Assembly (NCBI GenBank): GCA_012934845.2 | Contig: WNNJ02000613.1 | Span: 1-64,000, forward strand | Reading direction: 5' to 3' | From: Pomphorhynchus laevis | Lineage: Eukaryota > Acanthocephala > Palaeacanthocephala > Echinorhynchida > Pomphorhynchidae | DNA: 64,000 nt | The notes under the pieces: generated by a model | Seen by the model: the letters and a program-made list of their open reading frames with translations, nothing else | Told to the model about the DNA's origin: nothing | Database searches by the model: none | Made by a program: the position numbers and the translations under genes | In this document: positions 1 to 10,400 of the stretch, piece by piece | How positions within the stretch are numbered: position 1 is the stretch's first letter | Layout of the letters: each line of letters begins with the position of its first letter

Positions 1-2483
1 CATTAAAATCCATGACCTTTGTTTTTTTGATTTTTTGATGCTATTAGAAAGATACACCTGCCAAATATATTTGAATATTAAAAACGAAACAATCCTGCAT
101 AATTTTAACACATGATATAAATAAAAATTGTTTAAAATGAGCAACCTTAAAGTTTACTATAATTTTGCGCTAAAATTAAACAATTTATAGAAAATGCTAT
201 ATTTTCAAATACAAGGCAGCACTCAAAATATAAATTTAAATAACACACAATACTGCTTAGTGTTTTCAGTAATCATGGAAGTTTAGACGTTACAAATAGT
301 ATGCTGATCGTATTTGTGGACATTTTTAATAAACAGCAGCTTTTAAGATTTTGGCGTATTTCAATGAAAATGCTAGACTGTTGTTATTACGCTTGTTTAA
401 TCCAATCTTTATGATACATATGACGCCCTCTTGAATATTTTTAACGAATGATCTTATGACGCAACAAATGAATAGACTAATATGAATAGAGATGTCTGAT
501 AAGCAAGTTTTTTGTTTACGAGAATTTAGCAGTTTGAATTGAGCTATTTAGAGAAAATGCTATTTTTCAAAAGTCAAGCAGGCAGCCGAAAACCTCATCG
601 AGATAGCTCATACTACAGATGAGTGCTTTCGTTCATCTTTGACGTTTATTAGTAAAATAGTATTCTGATCAGTATGCGTTTAACACTTAACCGACATCAG
701 CTTTCGACATATGCCTTATTCCATCGAAATATATGACCATTGTTATCATGCATGTTTTATGCAATCTAAATAAAACAAATGCCAGATTTTTAAAAAGGAT
801 AAAAAATAACACAATGTCGAATTTTAAAAACTCTTGATATTTATAAAGATGGACTTAGAATCAAGATTAAATTTTTCTTTAATTTTGCTGCTAAATTTAA
901 GCGATTTATAAAACTGCGATTATTCAAAACTCAAACAGACAGCTAAAAAGTAATCAAGATGGCTCATACTACTGATGAGTTATTCTGATTATATTTTACG
1001 TCTAGGAAGGACTGATAATATGCTGATCGTTAGTGTTGACAAGTTATTAACTAACATCAGCTTTCAACATATTGCCGTATTCTCTTAAAATCAATGAGCA
1101 TGTTTATCATGCATGTTTGATGCAATCCTATGATAGTTATGCCAAATTCTTATAAGTGAGATAAAATGACACAATGAAGCATCATTATAACGCCATTTAT
1201 AAATAAAGACAATCTGGTAAGCAACTTTTATGTTTACTATAATTCTGACGCTTAAATTATGCGATTTATAGGAAATGGTATTTTTAAAAGTCAAGCAGAG
1301 AGCCAAATCGTCATCGAAATGATTCATACCACTGATTTAGCCTTCGGACATAATTAAAGTTTAAACGTTCAAATTGTATACTGATCGTTGACTGTTTACG
1401 TTTTTATCTACAGCAGCTTTCAACATTTTGACCTTTTTTAATCAAATGCTAGACTGTTTTTATTATGTTTGTTTTATGTAATCTCTGTTATACATATGAC
1501 AATCTTTTAAGTAACTTAAGAAATGACACCATGACGCACAAATGAATTGACCTTTATGAATAGAGATGGTCTGATAAGCAAGTTTTTGTTTACGAGTATT
1601 CATCAGTTCGAATTAAGCTATTTAGAGAAAATGCTATATTTTCAAACTTTAGCCGGCAGCCGACATGTAATCGAGATGATTCATACTACAGAGAAGTGCT
1701 TTTGTTCATTTTTGACGCTTAGAAGGAACAAATAGTAATCTGATCGATAAGGGCAAACACGTTTTTGCCCGACAGCAGCTTTGACCTGTTTCAATGAAAT
1801 GCTGGACTGTTTTTATTATGATTGTTAAATGCAATCTCGATGATACACGTCATCAAGATGCATCATACTACATATGATTGCTTATGTTTATCTTTGACGC
1901 TGAGAAATAACGAATAGTATTCTGATCGTTTTGGTAGACTAGTTATTACCTGATAGCAGCTTTAAAAAATTGCCGTATTCCATTGAATTTATGACCATCG
2001 TAATCACGCATGTTTGATGCAATCTTAATTTGACAATTGCCAAGGTATTTTGAAGGATAACAAAATTGCTCAATAATGAATCATTAAAACTACTGTGAAA
2101 TGTAAAAATGATCTATTTAGCCAGTTTTAAGTTTACCACAAATTTGCCGCAAAAATTAAGCAATTTTTAGAAAATGGTATTGTTTAAAAGTCAAGCCCAC
2201 AGCCGAAACGTCATCAAGTTAGCCTGTACAACAGAAAAGTTCTTCCGTTCATCTTTGACGTTTTAAAGTGATTAACAGTATGATGATCGTTAGTGTTGAC
2301 CAGTAATTATGGGAGAGCAGCTTTCAAAATATTGCCGTACTCCATTAAAAAACATGACCTTTGTTATTATGATTGTTTGATGCTATTAGAAAGATACGAC
2401 TGCCAAATTTATTTAAATAAAAAAACGACACAATCCTGCATAATTTAAACATATGATATAAATAAAGATTGTTTAAAATGAGC
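1..2483. repeat. Satellite array, left block (about one HOR unit)
   Basis: Tandem satellite of about 360-bp monomers. Monomer starts can be followed by a degenerate anchor, (a)tgctgatcg, near 301, 664, 1022, 1378, 1737, 1919 and 2282. Spacing is about 360 bp except for the short 182-bp step at 1737-1919, which is the fixed half monomer of the HOR. Every monomer repeats the same landmarks: a cagcagctttcaacat-like box, a gcatgtttgatgcaatc-like box, a tttactataattttg-like box and a tcatcgagatg-like box. No convincing gene is present; short ORFs are by-products of the repeat. This block is more diverged than the units at 14-23 kb, as expected away from the homogenised centre. The block breaks at the LINE target duplication and resumes in phase at 7459. 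Confidence 0.93.
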
Positions 2484-2495
2484 AACCTTAAAGTT
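2484..2495. repeat. Target-site duplication of the LINE, left copy
   Basis: The 12-bp word aaccttaaagtt is found here and again at 7459-7470, exactly flanking the LINE-ubiquilin unit. Uninterrupted HOR units (for example near 9807) carry this word once, followed directly by tactataattttgcgc, so the empty site can be read in the neighbours. Confidence 0.93.
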
Positions 2496-2513
2496 AATTA
2501 AAACTATAGTCAA

Positions 2514-2822
2514 TCAATCAAAATCTTCATTACGTTCCACAGCCATTTTTGCGTCCCCCATAGATGCAGCAAGCTCTTCCAGATTAGTATCACGGCTATG
2601 GAATCCCAATGTCTGCATTTGTACAAGTTCGGATGCATAAAGATGTTCTTGAGTTTGGTTTGGTTGTTGATTTGTCGGCTGATGTTGCTGGAGATGAAGA
2701 CGATCTAATGGTTGAAACAACGAAGCAGTATAATCTTGATTTGAGTATTGTAAATTTTGAAATACTGTTGTTGCATAAGCTGTTTGTCTATTGCTTGGTG
2801 ATCGAAAAGAATCCACATCAGA
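2514..2822 (-). CDS. UBA domain of the ubiquilin-like segment, after an in-frame stop
   Basis: This stretch continues in the same frame as the segment ending at 2823, separated from it by a single TAA. It encodes about 102 residues: a Q/N-rich linker, then a ubiquitin-associated domain of the ubiquilin type (ELVQMQTLGFHSRDTNLEEL, then GD and AVERN). The LGF loop, the NLE helix and the GD...AVER helix are all in the expected order and spacing, and ubiquilins end with exactly this domain. The stop codon TGA is at 2514-2516. A protein ending at the upstream TAA would lack the ubiquitin-binding domain; readthrough or a recent mutation are both possible. There is no independent start: the first codon after TAA is TCT, and a GTG downstream is not a likely start in an animal. 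Confidence 0.88.
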   Translation of the reverse strand, partial: SDVDSFRSPSNRQTAYATTVFQNLQYSNQDYTASLFQPLDRLHLQQHQPTNQQPNQTQEHLYASELVQMQTLGFHSRDTNLEELAASMGDAKMAVERNEDFD

Positions 2823-5459
2823 TTAGGTAGGTTGACTATTCATTTGATTATCGACTAGACCGCTTATATTTGAAGATATCAACTGTGAATATACTTGTGG
2901 GGATGTGTCCCTAAGACGAATTAGATTCTTTAGAATTTGTACAATCGTCCTCAATGCTCGAGTATTTGTGCATAGAGCACAAATTTCAGGTATTGGCCAC
3001 TGACTCATAAACTCATGAATTACACGATGTACTTGTTCTCTTTGTCCTTCGTCCTGTATAAATTCATATGTACGCAGCAGATTAAGAAGAATCTTAAGCA
3101 GATTAAGTAGAATACCAGGATCGCAAAGAGAATTATTCATATTTGGGTTAAAACTGGATGCCCGCAACATGTCGAATAACATGAGAGGATTTTCAGCATC
3201 GACTACTAATAATTGTTGAGGGTTCATCGTAGAATACCGATTAGTGTTTTCGCTTGACGTAGATTGCAAAGGCGACTCTAAACGGTTTGAATTAGATACA
3301 TATGAACTAGACGAATCGATTTGAAATGTAGTATTCTGAGATGCCACCGGGTTTGGCAGGAGGTTTGTATTTTCAGTTCCTACTTGACTAGTGTTAGCTG
3401 TACCAGATGAACTAGAATAAGTATTCAGAGGGTTATCGCCAAACTGCTCATGTGCCACATTAAGCATTGGTTCTTGAAAATCGCGATAAATTCTCTGTCG
3501 AACTTTATATCCGCTCGGTAATCTCTCAAGGTTAATCAGGGCTCTGTCATGGTTTCTCGTAATTTCCTGTATAGTTGTAGGAATACGAATCATTTCCATT
3601 GTTTGACACATTAAATCCGGATTGTTAACGAATTGTGAAACCTCGTGGTTCTGCTCCCTCACTCTTTGCATTTGTGGATTGTTAAGCTTAATTGAACTAA
3701 GCAATGCAGGATTACTCATAAGTCTTTGAGCCAAATTATTACTTAGAAGGTTTTGAACTGCATGTGGATTTGTCTGAATAGTGCCAAAAATATTTTGTTG
3801 TATTTCAGTACAATTTGAATTTCCAAATGGAAGGTTCAAAAATGGTGCAAGTGTTAATCTGGATAATGTTGCAGTTCCATAGGTATGTTGATCAATATTC
3901 GGTTGAAGCGATATCAACCCCTCCTTAATTGTTGGTGATTGCTGAAGTGACAAAGAAGCATTATTTGATTGTTTAGATGTTGAGTGATATGCCGAAGGTC
4001 GTCGTGGAGACATGAGTTGCAGGACAGGCATGTCAACCTCAGAATGGTCGCCTTTGACGACGGAAGCTGACCGAATATTGGAGTCATGAACTATCTCAAC
4101 TGACTGGGCCTCGGGCTGTGCAAGGTTGCTCAAAGAAAAGAGTCGCGGAGATGGGTCGTCACAAAATCCAAGACTTTCCTCTAGTAAGGGTTGGCCCATC
4201 TCGTCAAGACTTTTGAGGATCGCTTTAGCATTTCCTCTCATCAGTGCGACGGACAAGCGCTGAAATAACTGACCCGCTGTGCTACAATACGGGGTACCGT
4301 TTCTACATGACATAGAACGAGCAATGAAACGAATTAGCTTTTCCCCTTGGGGGTTCCATCCTCCGTAAGTTTCAACAACTGCTGCCGTAAAACTGTATCC
4401 ATTCTCCTCTAATTTGCGTTTATATTTCCTTTCCTTGACACAGGTGGCATACTTGCTTGCGGCATAGCCAGGGATCTCAGAAGCCATGGAAATATAAGCA
4501 TTTTGTTGAGGGTTAGTTACGGCAAAATCAACTGCTAAAGGAGGGTCCTTATAAAATAGAATGTCCGCCGGTCTCTCTCGCAAACCACGAATAAGGTTGG
4601 GTACCTCCTTTGCCACCCTCAATCCAGCAGAAACCGCTGCTTGAAAGACTGTATCCCTCAAGCTATCATGTCGAATTCCAGGGTGGCCTCCAAACTGACA
4701 TGTTAAGGCGTGGAAGCCGAATTTGTCTGCCATCCTAAGGCAGCGTCTGCATCGATAATCACTGTTCCAGAGAGACAACCCTAACCAAAGACGTAGTAGC
4801 ACAACGAATTCATTTGGTGCCAAGTTCATATGTGTGGCTTTGCTAGGGACGGCCTGTAACCAAGCACACGCGTGTGGGCATGAAACTGCCAATAATCGGG
4901 CAGTATTGAAGCGATCGGCATTCTCCAATAGCCTGCTGCGCGACACTTCGTCAATGTGACAAGATAATCCTCGTTGATTTGTTTGCGGATTGCCTACATG
5001 TTGCGGAATAATAGATTTAACGAATTCGTACCCAGGGAAAGTTAAAGGGTCAAGATTTAATTGGCTAGCGACAGTGTCTACACTAGACAGGAAGGCTGCC
5101 TGAGAGTGTTGGAAGCAGCTTCGAAGGCCCAGTCCTCCCATCTTCAGCGGTAAGCAAGCTTGCATCCACGCCCACTTATCGGGTTGAATAGAAGTGATAT
5201 TGCTAAAACACTTCAATATCAAGCGGTCGAACAAACGGAAAAACTCTTCGGCGAAGGCGGGGTCTATAGTGCGCATTAAATGGTTTACCCGTGGAGCGGA
5301 TGCGCAGCTACGAAGCAGGATGAAAGCAACTTGTGGGTCAGGGAGATTTTCGAGCGAGTCCAGAGTTTGACGCAGGGATGGTAGAACAACATCGACAAGG
5401 TATCCCGAACAATGTTCCTTAGACCCGATGGGACTTCCAAGAATTGTAAAGTTTTTTTG
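2823..5459 (-). CDS. LINE ORF, C-terminal part: thumb, restriction-like endonuclease and ubiquilin-like STI1 region
   Basis: An open frame entered at about 5459; its first ATG, at 5276, is internal. It begins with the LINE thumb signature FTILGSPIGS and LLRSC. Counting from the 5276 Met: the CCHC motif is C176, C179, H189, C193; the restriction-like endonuclease follows, with RHDSLRD at 202-208, RPAD at 235-238, D250 and a Lys/Tyr-rich stretch at 281-285, matching the family layout of a PD...D core. From about residue 470 to 817 the protein is no longer LINE-like. NNPDLMCQTMEMIR, NHDRALINLERLPSGY and DFQEPMLNVAHEQFG follow the first STI1 region of ubiquilin in order, then TENTNLLPNP, then a second STI1-like block at 690-800 with NTRALRTIVQI. 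Fusion lies near residues 370-470, with no frame break. The frame ends at TAA 2823-2825 and reopens in phase. Ubiquilins shuttle ubiquitinated clients to the proteasome; their role here is unknown. Confidence 0.9.
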   Translation of the reverse strand, partial: QKNFTILGSPIGSKEHCSGYLVDVVLPSLRQTLDSLENLPDPQVAFILLRSCASAPRVNHLMRTIDPAFAEEFFRLFDRLILKCFSNITSIQPDKWAWMQACLPLKMGGLGLRSCFQHSQAAFLSSVDTVASQLNLDPLTFPGYEFVKSIIPQHVGNPQTNQRGLSCHIDEVSRSRLLENADRFNTARLLAVSCPHACAWLQAVPSKATHMNLAPNEFVVLLRLWLGLSLWNSDYRCRRCLRMADKFGFHALTCQFGGHPGIRHDSLRDTVFQAAVSAGLRVAKEVPNLIRGLRERPADILFYKDPPLAVDFAVTNPQQNAYISMASEIPGYAASKYATCVKERKYKRKLEENGYSFTAAVVETYGGWNPQGEKLIRFIARSMSCRNGTPYCSTAGQLFQRLSVALMRGNAKAILKSLDEMGQPLLEESLGFCDDPSPRLFSLSNLAQPEAQSVEIVHDSNIRSASVVKGDHSEVDMPVLQLMSPRRPSAYHSTSKQSNNASLSLQQSPTIKEGLISLQPNIDQHTYGTATLSRLTLAPFLNLPFGNSNCTEIQQNIFGTIQTNPHAVQNLLSNNLAQRLMSNPALLSSIKLNNPQMQRVREQNHEVSQFVNNPDLMCQTMEMIRIPTTIQEITRNHDRALINLERLPSGYKVRQRIYRDFQEPMLNVAHEQFGDNPLNTYSSSSGTANTSQVGTENTNLLPNPVASQNTTFQIDSSSSYVSNSNRLESPLQSTSSENTNRYSTMNPQQLLVVDAENPLMLFDMLRASSFNPNMNNSLCDPGILLNLLKILLNLLRTYEFIQDEGQREQVHRVIHEFMSQWPIPEICALCTNTRALRTIVQILKNLIRLRDTSPQVYSQLISSNISGLVDNQMNSQPT

Positions 5460-5518
5460 TGGTGTTGACCAATGTGATCCATGGGCATCTGTTCTTTATC
5501 AAGTCGACCTTGTCTTCC

Positions 5519-7102
5519 CTACCAATTACTTCGGTTTTTTTTCCAGTTAATAGACAGTCCAATCGCAGGAAAATTAGCAGCAAGACGAGCCAGAGCCTCG
5601 CCCACCGCAATAGGAGTACCGCCGATTATTCCGTCGTCGAGGTACCACCTATTTAAGCTGACACCTTCAATCTCCGATATCTGGACCACAATCGGATCAA
5701 TCGCCAGGCAAAATAGAACTGGACCAAGAGGATCTCCTTGTTGTACCCCTCTTCGAGACTGAAGAGGTTTCAGGCTACCGAACCGAAGGCTTGAGGTAGT
5801 GCCGTAGCACCATGATGTCCAACGACTAATTTCTGGAAAATTCTTATCGATCGCGTTGACGAAGGAATCCCGGTTCAGCGTGTTAAAAGCATTAGCCAAG
5901 TCGATTTTAGCCCAAACCCAATTAACATTTTGATCATGAAGTTGTTGTAGCCGACGTGCTTGATGTACTATCTGTTCCATTCCGTTTGGCGTCGCTACAC
6001 CGAGCTGGTGCGGATGGAGGGATTCGGCAAATCGCTGTCGAAGTTTGGAGCAAATACACTTAGCGCAAAGACGACGTAATGTCTCCCCAATGGCAATGGG
6101 GCGGATCCCTCCATCTGGTTTGTTCAATGCCATGAGATTAGCACCGGCGACAAAGGGCACGAGGTCGTTCGGGAGAGTACCAGCGATCATGTTGTTGACT
6201 AGTGATGTTAGGCGTTGAAGCAAAACCCCGTGATCTACCGACAGCATATCTCGAATATGTTCTGCCCTCAAACCTAAACAGCCAGGAGAGGAAGAGGGTG
6301 GGAATGATGATACTGCGGCCTCAACTATGTCTGAGTCAACCGACAAGGGGGTATTCAAAGATGGCTGTCCAGGACTTTGGAGAACATCATGTAAGGGGTG
6401 TAGCTCTGTCAGTTTACCGCGTAAAGATTCTGAAAATTCGCATGCACTATTCGACGTAAGGCGGCGCATCGCTTTTCCGAAATTGCCATTTCTCGCCAAT
6501 TCGATGACTTCCATAAATTCATTTTTCTTATCATTAGTTCCTCTGAATTTCCTGGATGATCGAAGCCCCGAAGAGGAAAGGCAATCACGCTCTCTTCCAT
6601 TTTCGAATTTGTCTATAAGCGCGTTGATATTAGATCTAGTGTTGTCTCCGGCATGGTGCCGACCTGAGGAAGTCTGTAGGCATAGCTTCGGAAAGCACAG
6701 CAAACGCTCCCAATCGTTGGATGAATTTGAGCACAATGCCTCTAGAATTAAAGAGGAAAAAACATTGGCAACTCGGCGGCGAAGATTCCAAGGAATGTGC
6801 TTGATCGTGTTAACTGGTTCCATCCAAACCCTATGAAGAAGCTCGAAGGATCTCTTTTGATTTTCGCAGCAGGAACTGTCTATCTTTTCAAACTGAAACG
6901 ATGTCTTCGAGGTGTTCTCGTTAGCTTCTAAAAACTCAGGTATTGTGTCAGTTGATGCGATAACGTTGTGAGAGCTGGCTGTCGGTAGATGTCCTGATCC
7001 TGAGCAGCGCAAGTTCACAGGTCCGTGTACCCGAAGATGACCTGATGCGTTAAGGCGAAACGATCCGCCACAGACTGCGCAACTAGCCGTATTCGCTTGC
7101 AT
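5519..7102 (-). CDS. LINE ORF, N-terminal part: zinc finger and reverse transcriptase
   Basis: A 527-codon frame starting at ATG 7102. Residues 8-26 form a C-x2-C-x10-H-x3-H finger (CAVC...HLRVH), the kind of N-terminal DNA-binding finger known in R2-type LINEs. After a basic linker, the reverse transcriptase occupies about residues 260-520. Visible motifs are GGIRPIAIGETLRRL, the motif-A region KIDLANAFNTLNRDSF, the QQGDPLGP box, and WYLDDG at about 486-491 with the catalytic YLDD. The family copies element RNA into DNA at a nicked target. The frame ends within the thumb region, at an A8 run on the coding strand (plus-strand T-run 5535-5542), and the homologous sequence continues in another frame, so this is a frameshift and not a true C-terminus. 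The finger and leader make this a plausible genuine start. Confidence 0.93.
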   Translation of the reverse strand: MQANTASCAVCGGSFRLNASGHLRVHGPVNLRCSGSGHLPTASSHNVIASTDTIPEFLEANENTSKTSFQFEKIDSSCCENQKRSFELLHRVWMEPVNTIKHIPWNLRRRVANVFSSLILEALCSNSSNDWERLLCFPKLCLQTSSGRHHAGDNTRSNINALIDKFENGRERDCLSSSGLRSSRKFRGTNDKKNEFMEVIELARNGNFGKAMRRLTSNSACEFSESLRGKLTELHPLHDVLQSPGQPSLNTPLSVDSDIVEAAVSSFPPSSSPGCLGLRAEHIRDMLSVDHGVLLQRLTSLVNNMIAGTLPNDLVPFVAGANLMALNKPDGGIRPIAIGETLRRLCAKCICSKLRQRFAESLHPHQLGVATPNGMEQIVHQARRLQQLHDQNVNWVWAKIDLANAFNTLNRDSFVNAIDKNFPEISRWTSWCYGTTSSLRFGSLKPLQSRRGVQQGDPLGPVLFCLAIDPIVVQISEIEGVSLNRWYLDDGIIGGTPIAVGEALARLAANFPAIGLSINWKKNRSNW

Positions 7103-7458
7103 GTTATCCCAAGCTCGGTTTTGTATTAATTAATTGTAAGCCGTTGGTTCGAAGCTGATTATGTTTTGCTTGTAAAGTTTGTTTCGTGTGTATATTAATC
7201 TTGTAAGTAGTTAATCTTATAATTCAAATATTAGAAATAACACAAATTTTCGCTCGACACATGCGAGCATCTTTAGTAAAAGTTGGAACTTTGATACTAA
7301 ATGAAATATTTAAACTATTTCGTTTTTATAATCCCGCTCTAAACTTTAAGAGTAATTCAATATAAACTATTAAAATAAGAATTCGATATTGTGACGCTGT
7401 AGAACAATTTTAAGATATAAGGTCATAAATTGGTAAGGTCATAAATTTCTCGAATTCT
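7103..7458 (-). other. 5' leader of the LINE
   Basis: An AT-rich noncoding stretch between the satellite and the first ATG, read on the minus strand. It lacks the satellite landmarks, so it belongs to the element. Near its outer edge the 13-bp word aaggtcataaatt occurs twice within about 30 bp (7422-7450), a small 5' tandem repeat of the kind that can mark the promoter or 5' ribozyme region of R2-type LINEs. I could not fold a convincing HDV-like ribozyme by eye. Confidence 0.6.
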
Positions 7459-7470
7459 AACCTTAAAGTT
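7459..7470. repeat. Target-site duplication of the LINE, right copy
   Basis: Second copy of aaccttaaagtt. The satellite continues immediately with tactataattttgcgc, in phase with the left block. Confidence 0.93.
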
Positions 7471-10400
7471 TACTATAATTTTGCGCTAAAATTAAACAAT
7501 TTATAGAAAATGCTATATTTTCAAAGACCAGGCAGACCTCAAAATATAAATTAAAACAACTCATAATACTGCTTAGTGCTTTTAGTAATCATGGAAGGTT
7601 AGACGTTACAAATAGTATGCTGATCGTTAACTGTGGACATTTTTACTAAACTGCAGCTTTTTCGATTTTGGCATATTTCAATGAAAATGCTAGACTGTTG
7701 TTTTTACGCTTGTTTAATCCAATCTTAATGATACATATGACAACCTCTTGAATATTTTAAACGAATGATCTTATGACGCAACAAATGAATAGACTAATAT
7801 GAATAGAGATGTCTGATAAGCAAGTTTTTTGTTTACGAGAATTTTTGCAGTTTGAATTGAGCTATTTAGAGAAAATGCTTTTTTTCAAAAGTAAGGCAGG
7901 CAGCCGAAACCTCATCGAGATAGCTCATACTACAGATGAGTGCTTTCGTTCATCTTTGACGTTAATTGGTAAAATAGTATTCTGATCGGTATTTGTTTAG
8001 CAGTTAACCGACATCTGCTTTCGACATATGCCGTATTCAATCGAAATATATGACCATTGTTATAATGCATGTTTTATGCAATCTAAATAAAACAAGTGCC
8101 AGATTTTTAATAAAGAAAAAAATAACACAATGTCGCATTTTAAAAACTCTTGATATTTATAAAGATGGACTTAGAATCAAGATTAAATTTTTCTTTAATT
8201 TTGCCGCTAAATTTAAGCGATTTATAAAACTGCGATTATTCAAAACTCAAACAGACAGCTAAAACGTAATCAAGATGGCTCATACTACTGATGAGTTATT
8301 CTGATTATATTTAAAGTCTAGGAAGGACTGATAGTATGCTGATCGTTAGTGTTGACAAGTTATTAACTAACATCAGCTTTCAACATATTGCCGTATTCTC
8401 TTAAAATCAATGAGCATGTTTATCATCCATGTTTGATGCAATCCTATGATAGTTATGCCAAATTCTTATAAGTGAGGTAAAAAGACACAACGAAGCATCA
8501 TTATCAACGCCTTATATAAATAAAGACAATCTGGTAAGCAACTTTTATGTTTACTATAATTTTGACGCTAAAATTAAGCGATTTATAGGAAATGGTATTT
8601 TTAAAAGTCAAGCAGAGAGCCAAATCGTCATCGAAATGATTCATACCACTGATTTAGCCTTCGTACATAATTAAAGTTTAGACGTTAAAATTGTATGCTG
8701 ATCGTTGACTGTTTACGTTTTTATCTACAGCAGCTTTCAACATTTTGACCTGTTTTAATCAAATGCTAGACTGTGATTATTATGTTTGTTTTTTTGTAAT
8801 CTCTGTAATACATATGACAATCTTTTAAGTAACTTAAGGAATGACACCATGACGCCACAAATGAATTGACCTTTATGAATAGAGATGGTCTGAAAAGCAA
8901 GTTTTTGTTTACGAGTATTCATCAGTTCGAATTAAGCTATTTAGGGAAAATGCTATATTTTTAAACTTTTAAACGGCAGCCGACATGTAATCGATATGAC
9001 ACATACTACAGATTAGTGCTTTTGTTCATTTTTTACGCTTAGAAGTAACAAATAGTAATCTGATCAATAAGGGCAAACAAGTTTATGCCCGACAGCAGCT
9101 TTTGACCTGTTTCAATGAAATGCTCGACTATTTTTATTATGCTTGTTAAATGCAATCTCGATGATACAAGTCATCAAGATGCATCATACTACATATGATT
9201 GCTTATGTTTATCTTTGACGCTGAGAAATAACGAATAGTATTCTGATCGTTTGGGTAGACTAGTTATTAGCTGATATCAGCTTTAAAAAATTGCCGTATT
9301 CCATTGAATTTATGACCATCGTAATCACGCATGTTCGATGCAATCTTAATTTGACAATTGCCAAGGTATTTTGAAGGATAACAAAATTGCTCAATAATGA
9401 ATCATAAAAACGACTGTGAAATATAAAAATGATCTATTTAGCCAGTTTTAAGTTTACCACAAATTTGCCGCAAAAATTAAGCAATTTTTAGAAAATGGTA
9501 TTGTTTAAAAGTCAAGCCCACAGCCGAAACGTCATCAAGTTAGCATGTAACACAGAAAAGTTCTTCCGTTCATCTTTGACGTTTTAAAGTGATTAACAGT
9601 ATGATGATCGTTAGTGTTGACCAGTAATTATGGGACAGCAGCTTTCAAAATATTGCCGTACTCCATTAAAAACCATGACCTTTGTTATTATGATTGTTTG
9701 ATGCTATTAGAAAGATACGACTGCCAAATTTATTTGAATAAAACAAACGACACAATCCTGCATAATTTAAACACATGATATAAATAAAGATTGTTTAAAA
9801 TGAGCAACCTTAAAGTTTACTATAATTTTGCGCTAAAATTAAACAATTTATAGAAAATGCTATATTTTAAAAGACCAGGCAGACCTCAAAATATAAATTA
9901 AAACAACTCATAATACTGCTTAGTGCTTTTAGTAATCATGGAAGGTTAGACGTTACAAATAGTATGCTGATCGTTAACTGTGGACATTTTTACTAAACTG
10001 CAGCTTTTTCGATTTTGGCATATTTCAATGAAAATGCTAGACTGTTGTTTTTACGCTTGTTTAATCCAATCTTAATGATACATATGACAACCTCTTGAAT
10101 ATTTTAAACGAATGATCTTATGACGCAACAAATGAATTGACTAATATGAATGGAGATGTCTGATAAGCAAGTTTTTTGTTTACGAGAATTTAGCAGTTTG
10201 AATTGAGCTATTTAGAGAAAATGCTATTTTTCAAAAGTAAGGCAAGCAGCCGAAACCTCATCGAGATAGCTCATACTACAGATGAGTGCTTTCGTTCATC
10301 TTTGACGTTAATTGGTAAAAACGTATTCTGATCGGTATGTGTTTAGCAGTTAACCGACATCAGCTTTCGACATATGCCGTATTCCATCGAAATATATGAC

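Larger units (their letters stand above)
2496..7458 (-). mobile_element. R2-type non-LTR retrotransposon carrying a ubiquilin-like 3' coding segment
   Basis: A 4963-bp unit on the minus strand with a perfect 12-bp target duplication and no terminal repeats. It has about 356 bp of 5' leader, one long coding region (zinc finger, reverse transcriptase, CCHC motif, restriction-like endonuclease, ubiquilin-like STI1 regions and UBA) and only about 18 bp after the last stop codon. There is no poly(A) tail. The leader holds two close copies of aaggtcataaatt near 7422-7450. The coding region is interrupted by two frame changes, both at A-runs on the coding strand, and by one in-frame TAA before the UBA domain, so this copy is probably inactive unless the runs are assembly errors. 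The boundaries are firm. The R2-superfamily assignment rests on the endonuclease type and the N-terminal zinc finger; I could not fix the clade. Confidence 0.9.

Noticed and set aside
2609-2830. Plus-strand ORF opposite the UBA segment, and plus-strand ORFs at 5459-5762 and 6202-6836
   Set aside because: They are shadows of the LINE coding strand, with no motif of their own.
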